From the NCBI RefSeq assembly GCF_001411555.2, contig NC_049907.1, positions 34,245,866 to 34,309,865 on the forward strand: a stretch of DNA of 64,000 nucleotides. The letters are read 5' to 3'. This stretch comes from Juglans regia (taxonomy: Eukaryota > Streptophyta > Magnoliopsida > Fagales > Juglandaceae). A program made the position numbers and the translations under genes. Under the pieces are notes generated by a model. The model saw only the letters and a program-made list of their open reading frames with translations. It was not told where the DNA came from and did not search any database. The stretch's first letter is position 1. The number at the start of each line of letters is the position of its first letter. Below, piece by piece: positions 61,784-64,000 of the stretch.

Positions 61784-62913
61784 CCTCCAACTAGCTTTTT
61801 GCTAGTCTCTAGCAAATAAAGTGATCAAGAAGGCAAGTAGACTCAACTTTAATCCAAAATCACTAATATTCAAAAATCTATGCCACAGATCAACTCATTA
61901 GTTTTAAAGCATTGGAGCTAATGTAAATCAAATGCTAACTCTCCACAAAAGCTTATACATTATCCAGTTAATCATTCAAGGGGAAAATGCAAAAATAATG
62001 CTTAACCCTGAGTGCGCAAGTGTGTGACTAGATTTCTAAAATTGACTATCAAGATCCATTAAAGGTTCCAACAACAGCAGATGATCAAGAAAGACCAACT
62101 GATCTTACTCTAATTCGAAACTGTTGCAATGGTGGCTTTCACGCTATTACACTTTAAAATGCCATTTTCTTCTCTTCTTTTTCTTTTTCATTTATTTAGG
62201 AACCCCAATAATGGACAGTCTTTTCCATCACACAAAACTTTTCTTGATCCCTAACTTGTCCATTTTCTCATTTGTTTTTTAAGCTTTCATTCTCCCTTTT
62301 TTTTTTCTTGAAATGGTTTCTTCCTAAGCCATTAGGATATGGTTCATCAGAGTTCCATACAACTACAGTGTTGATCACCAAATCATGGCATAATAGTGTC
62401 AACTAAGGTATTCTGAATGTATGTGTGTAGCAGAGTTAGCAATTTTTTTAGCAAATCACCCTGACCTAATCAACTAAAAATTGGATAAACTTCTATTTTG
62501 AACTAAAATCTAGATCATTAGAAGCTAAAGTAGCCCATAACTCAAACAAATCCTTTCACTGGCATAAAAGTTCAAACATAGCATTCTAAATCCTGTTGAA
62601 TCATAAAAAAATATTCATTTCCTTTGAAATGCTTTTTGAAGGTGCAATAAAAAGTGTCTCACACAAAGCATGATAGTGCCAGATAAATTATTTTACTCTC
62701 AACCCCAACTGGAAAGGAGCATTGTCCTCAATGATAAAAAAATATAGAAAATATAAGAAGACAAGAAACAAAAGAGAATGAGTACTTGAGTGAGGATGAA
62801 ATGAGTAGCAAGAAAAAAAAAGAATACAGAAAGTAATACCTGCAGAAAAAAAAGGGAAAAGAAAAAACAAAACAAAACAACACAACACAAAGGAAACTAG
62901 GAAAATGTGAAAA
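61784..62913 (-). other. non-coding segment between pol and the 3' LTR of the Athila/Tat-like element
   Basis: No domain is visible. Minus-strand frames at 62942-62690 are low-complexity Phe/Leu/Ser runs. Such elements usually carry a long non-coding or env-like stretch here. Confidence 0.4.
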
Positions 62914-64000
62914 TTAACTAGCTGGGAGAGAGATAAGATCAAGCAAATGGAGAGTGTAATCTTCTGGTGAGAAATTAGTGAGGAAGGGTTTAAGTATTTG
63001 ACTATTAACCTTGAAAACTTTCACATACTGTGGGTTAAGGATCTCCACAGCACCATGAGGGAAAATGGTTTGAACAATATAAGGATCATTCCACCGAGAT
63101 CTCAACTTACCAGGAAAAAGGTGAAATCTAGAATTGCAGAGAAGCACTTGCTGATTAGGTTAAAAGGATTTTCTGAGAATATGCTTATCATGTAAAAACT
63201 TCATGCATTCCTTGGACAACTTAGAATTATCATAAGCATCTCTCCTAAATTCCTCTAATTCAGAAAATGTGTAATTTCCTCAAAGATTCAGTCTGGTCAA
63301 GATCAAAATTAAAACTTTTGATGGCCCAAAAGGCATAGTGTTCAAGTTCAACATGGAGGTGACAAGCCTTACCATAAACTAATTGATAAGGAGACATACT
63401 CAGAACATTTTTGTATGCAGTCCTATAAGCCCATAATGCATCGAGTAATCTCAAAGACTAGTCCTTTTACGGTTAGAATTGACAGTTTTTTCTAAAATGG
63501 CCTTAATTTCCCTATTAGCAAGTTCAGTTTGACCATTTGTTTGAGGGTGGTATGAGATAGAAACCTTATGATGAATGCCATAATTGTGCATGAGGGCAGC
63601 AAAGGGTTTGTTGCAAAAATGGGTTTCATTGTCACTTATGATAGTTTTAGGCATGCCAAAGCGAGATAAAATGTTTTCTTTTAAGAACTTAAGTACAATC
63701 TGGTGGCCATTTGTTTTGCAAGGAATAACTTTGATCCATTTAGACACGTAATCAACAACAAATAAAATGTATAAATGACCAAAAGAAGAAGGAAATGGTC
63801 TCAAAAAGTCAATGCCCCAACAATCAAAGACTTTAAGCACCAAAACAGGTTGTAGAGGCATCATGCTTTGTTTAGTTATTCGATCTAACTTTTGACAAGC
63901 TTTCCAAGATTTGTAGAAACTATATGCATCCTTAAAAATAGTAGGCCAATACAAACAACATTGTAGAATTTTAGCCACAGTCTTATGAGCAGAAAAATGG
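62914..64000 (-). pseudogene. Athila/Tat-like Ty3/gypsy integrase, cut by the window end
   Basis: Minus-strand reading starts beyond the window. Seen: the zinc-finger end CCLYWPTIFKDAYSF and CQKLDRITK, core FDCWGIDFLRPFP (first Asp), FVVDYVSKWIKVIP, TIISDNETHFCNKPF (second Asp), and HPQTNGQTELANREIKAIL (Glu). A frameshift plus a stop at about 63465 precedes [15 protein letters not shown] further break at about 63260 is followed by FPGKLRSRWNDPYIV and FKVNSQILKPF, the C-terminal integrase part of elements without a chromodomain. Not functional as read. Confidence 0.85.

Overview
The window is plant nuclear DNA. It is AT-rich, its genes have many introns with plant-type splice sites, three genes encode plant organelle or cell-wall proteins, and it carries a plant-type U2 snRNA gene and a dense mix of plant transposons. 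A MITE family whose ends read roughly GGCCxxGTTTGGATA occurs three times. That, with the woody-dicot style of the genes, suggests a tree of the Fagales type (walnut-like), but the species call is only an impression.

Layout. 1-4140: repeats (a CCGG-rich non-autonomous hAT element, a long inverted repeat, a MITE with an expanded minisatellite) around a complete U2 snRNA gene (2834-3029). 4748-8095 (+): a TOC159-type chloroplast import GTPase whose membrane-anchor domain has lost most of its middle. 9228-24449 (+): organellar isoleucyl-tRNA synthetase (OVA2 type), 22 exons, 1100 residues, with a LINE fragment in intron 15, a foldback element in intron 18 and one GC-AG intron. 24885-34500: an old L1-type LINE on the minus strand, broken by an LTR-like block (about 25141-26300) and by a nearly complete hAT transposon (29077-33273, perfect 8-bp target duplication). 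36000-37000: MITE and tRNA-derived SINE. 37003-42918 (-): CARM1-type protein arginine methyltransferase (PRMT4/PRMT13 type), 14 exons. 48125-49483 (-): xyloglucan 6-xylosyltransferase (XXT2 type, GT34), no intron in the coding region. 50290-51800: remnant of a Tat-type Ty3/gypsy element. 54618-60076: a structurally complete Ty3/gypsy chromovirus-type LTR retrotransposon with inactivated reading frames. 60142-60548: a TRIM element. 62914-64000 (-): the 3' part of an Athila/Tat-like gypsy element running off the window.

The four protein genes are housekeeping genes of separate pathways (plastid protein import, organellar translation, histone or protein arginine methylation, xyloglucan synthesis); no operon-like link is implied. 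Their order is informative. From memory, Arabidopsis keeps PRMT4a beside OVA2 on chromosome 5 and XXT2 beside TOC159 on chromosome 4, so this window looks like the unfractionated ancestral block, spread apart by transposons. I see no CRISPR array, no bacterial-type system, and no gene cluster that I would call a new biological system. The most unusual items are the collapsed TOC159 M domain, the nested transposons and the palindromic repeat array inside the hAT element.
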